A DNA stretch of 64,000 nucleotides from Aquiflexum lacus (GTDB lineage: Bacteria; Bacteroidota; Bacteroidia; Cytophagales; Cyclobacteriaceae), in contig NZ_JABFHF010000016.1 of NCBI RefSeq assembly GCF_015476655.1, forward strand, positions 62,001 to 126,000. The letters are read 5' to 3'. The notes below the pieces were generated by a model. The model worked only from the letters and a program-made list of their open reading frames with translations, was not told where the DNA came from and did not search any database. The position numbers and the translations under genes are program-made. Numbering within the stretch: the stretch's first letter is position 1; the number at the start of each line of letters is the position of its first letter. Shown here piece by piece: positions 63,230-64,000 of this stretch.

Positions 63230-64000
63230 ATGAAAAAATCAGTATTAATCATTTTTATAATCCTCGTCAATTTGTCTAACGTCAGCGCCCAATCTTCTTA
63301 TGACCTCCAAGGGCACCGTGGTACAAGGGGATTGATGCCGGAAAATTCCATTCCTGCGATGATCAAGGCATTGGATCTTGGGGTGACTACTTTGGAATTG
63401 GATCTTGCGGTGACCAAGGACGGTCAGGTAATAGTTTCCCATGAACCCTATATGAATCCGGTGATATGTCTGACACCTGAAAGAGGTGAAATCCCTTCCG
63501 GTGACAAATCGCATAATATTTACCAAATGACTTTTGAGGAGGTGCAACAGTATGATTGTGGCACTAAATTTCACGCTGGATTTTCTCAACAGGTCAAATT
63601 TCATGTGACTAAGCCAAGACTTTCAGATTTGTTTGATGTCGTGGAAAAGTATGTGTTGGATATGGGTTTGCCAAAGCCCAACTATAATATTGAAATTAAA
63701 AGCAGTCCCGATGGAGACGGTATTTACCATCCTACGCCGAAGGAGTTTTCTGATTTGGTCGTTGAATTGATCGACCAAAAATTAGGTTGGGAAAGGGTCA
63801 ATATCCAATCTTTTGATTTCAGGGTTTTGCAGTACATGCATCAAGCTTATCCCCAAGTGGCCTTGGCCATGTTGGTGGAGACGGCAGCCAAACCTGAAGA
63901 ACAGCTTGCTCAGTTGGGATTTGAACCACAGATATATTCCCCTTTTTTTCCTGCACTTACAAAAGAGACAGTTGATGGTTTTCATCAAAAAGGAATGAAA
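63230..64000 (+). CDS. glycerophosphodiester phosphodiesterase, 3'-truncated by the window
   Basis: 257 codons are visible from the ATG at 63230 to the window end. A signal peptide (MKKSVLIIFIILVNLSNVSAQ) precedes the TIM-barrel GDPD fold: LQGHRGTRGLMPENSIPA with the catalytic His, TTLELDLAVTKDGQVIVSHEP with the metal-site Glu-Asp and second His, and YNIEIKSS. It hydrolyses glycerophosphodiesters to glycerol-3-phosphate and an alcohol, in the periplasm. A short purine-rich tract lies in the 253-bp gap upstream. Confidence 0.9.
   Translation, partial: MKKSVLIIFIILVNLSNVSAQSSYDLQGHRGTRGLMPENSIPAMIKALDLGVTTLELDLAVTKDGQVIVSHEPYMNPVICLTPERGEIPSGDKSHNIYQMTFEEVQQYDCGTKFHAGFSQQVKFHVTKPRLSDLFDVVEKYVLDMGLPKPNYNIEIKSSPDGDGIYHPTPKEFSDLVVELIDQKLGWERVNIQSFDFRVLQYMHQAYPQVALAMLVETAAKPEEQLAQLGFEPQIYSPFFPALTKETVDGFHQKGMK

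Overview
The window reads as a chromosomal segment of a Bacteroidota bacterium, most likely order Cytophagales and close to Cyclobacteriaceae. I infer this from a CHU_C / type IX secretion tail, a fused E1 alpha-beta 2-oxoacid dehydrogenase, 6-bladed beta-propeller lipoproteins, a PafA-type phosphatase, a Bacteroidota-type RecQ, AT-rich leaders without Shine-Dalgarno sequences, and purine-rich interspersed repeats. No database search was possible and the genus is not claimed. I saw no rRNA, tRNA, CRISPR array, prophage or intact insertion sequence.

Layout. 1-5.4 kb: the end of a large secreted adhesin-like protein, an MFS transporter and a GH140-like hydrolase. 5.4-11.2 kb (minus): cysS, an M28/glutaminyl-cyclase-like lipoprotein, a LacI regulator, galM and galK, a compact run with a galactose-utilisation core. 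11.3-13.7 kb (minus): a EutB-EutC ethanolamine ammonia-lyase fusion carrying an export-signal-like N-terminus. 14.1-17.1 kb: a HicB antitoxin with a nonsense-mutated HicA, then purN-purH. 17.4-28.3 kb: D-aminoacylase-like lipoprotein, UbiA prenyltransferase, RecQ, GH16 lipoprotein, CsbD protein, homogentisate dioxygenase, an orphan Phd antitoxin, PafA-like phosphatase and Xaa-Pro aminopeptidase. 28.5-34.6 kb: DNA polymerase IV, an intact RES-Xre toxin-antitoxin pair, a three-domain metallophosphoesterase and a DUF4143 ATPase whose two flanks carry matching tandem palindromes. 34.9-40.9 kb: sbcDC flanked by two RlpA-like genes, plus an orphan DUF6364 antitoxin. 41.1-45.4 kb: three beta-propeller lipoproteins (one with an in-frame stop) and a thioredoxin-fold lipoprotein. 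45.6-53.5 kb: one RND adaptor and two RND permeases separated by a 307-bp composite inverted repeat. 53.9-64 kb: a Uma2 remnant, an internally duplicated lipoprotein, an outer-membrane barrel, a full Uma2 gene with a palindrome inside its coding sequence, the E1 fusion, a CXXC-AraC regulator, a GH-A-like hydrolase, rimO, and the start of a glycerophosphodiesterase.

Two themes stand out. First, toxin-antitoxin decay: four antitoxin genes, but only one (Xre-RES) has an intact toxin. Second, intergenic DNA is crowded with small palindromic and low-complexity repeats, some nested in one another and one inside a gene. The most unusual candidates are the exported-looking EutBC fusion, the palindrome-bracketed DUF4143 ATPase, the 307-bp hairpin element between the RND genes, and the 19-21 bp palindrome that has entered both another repeat and a protein-coding gene.
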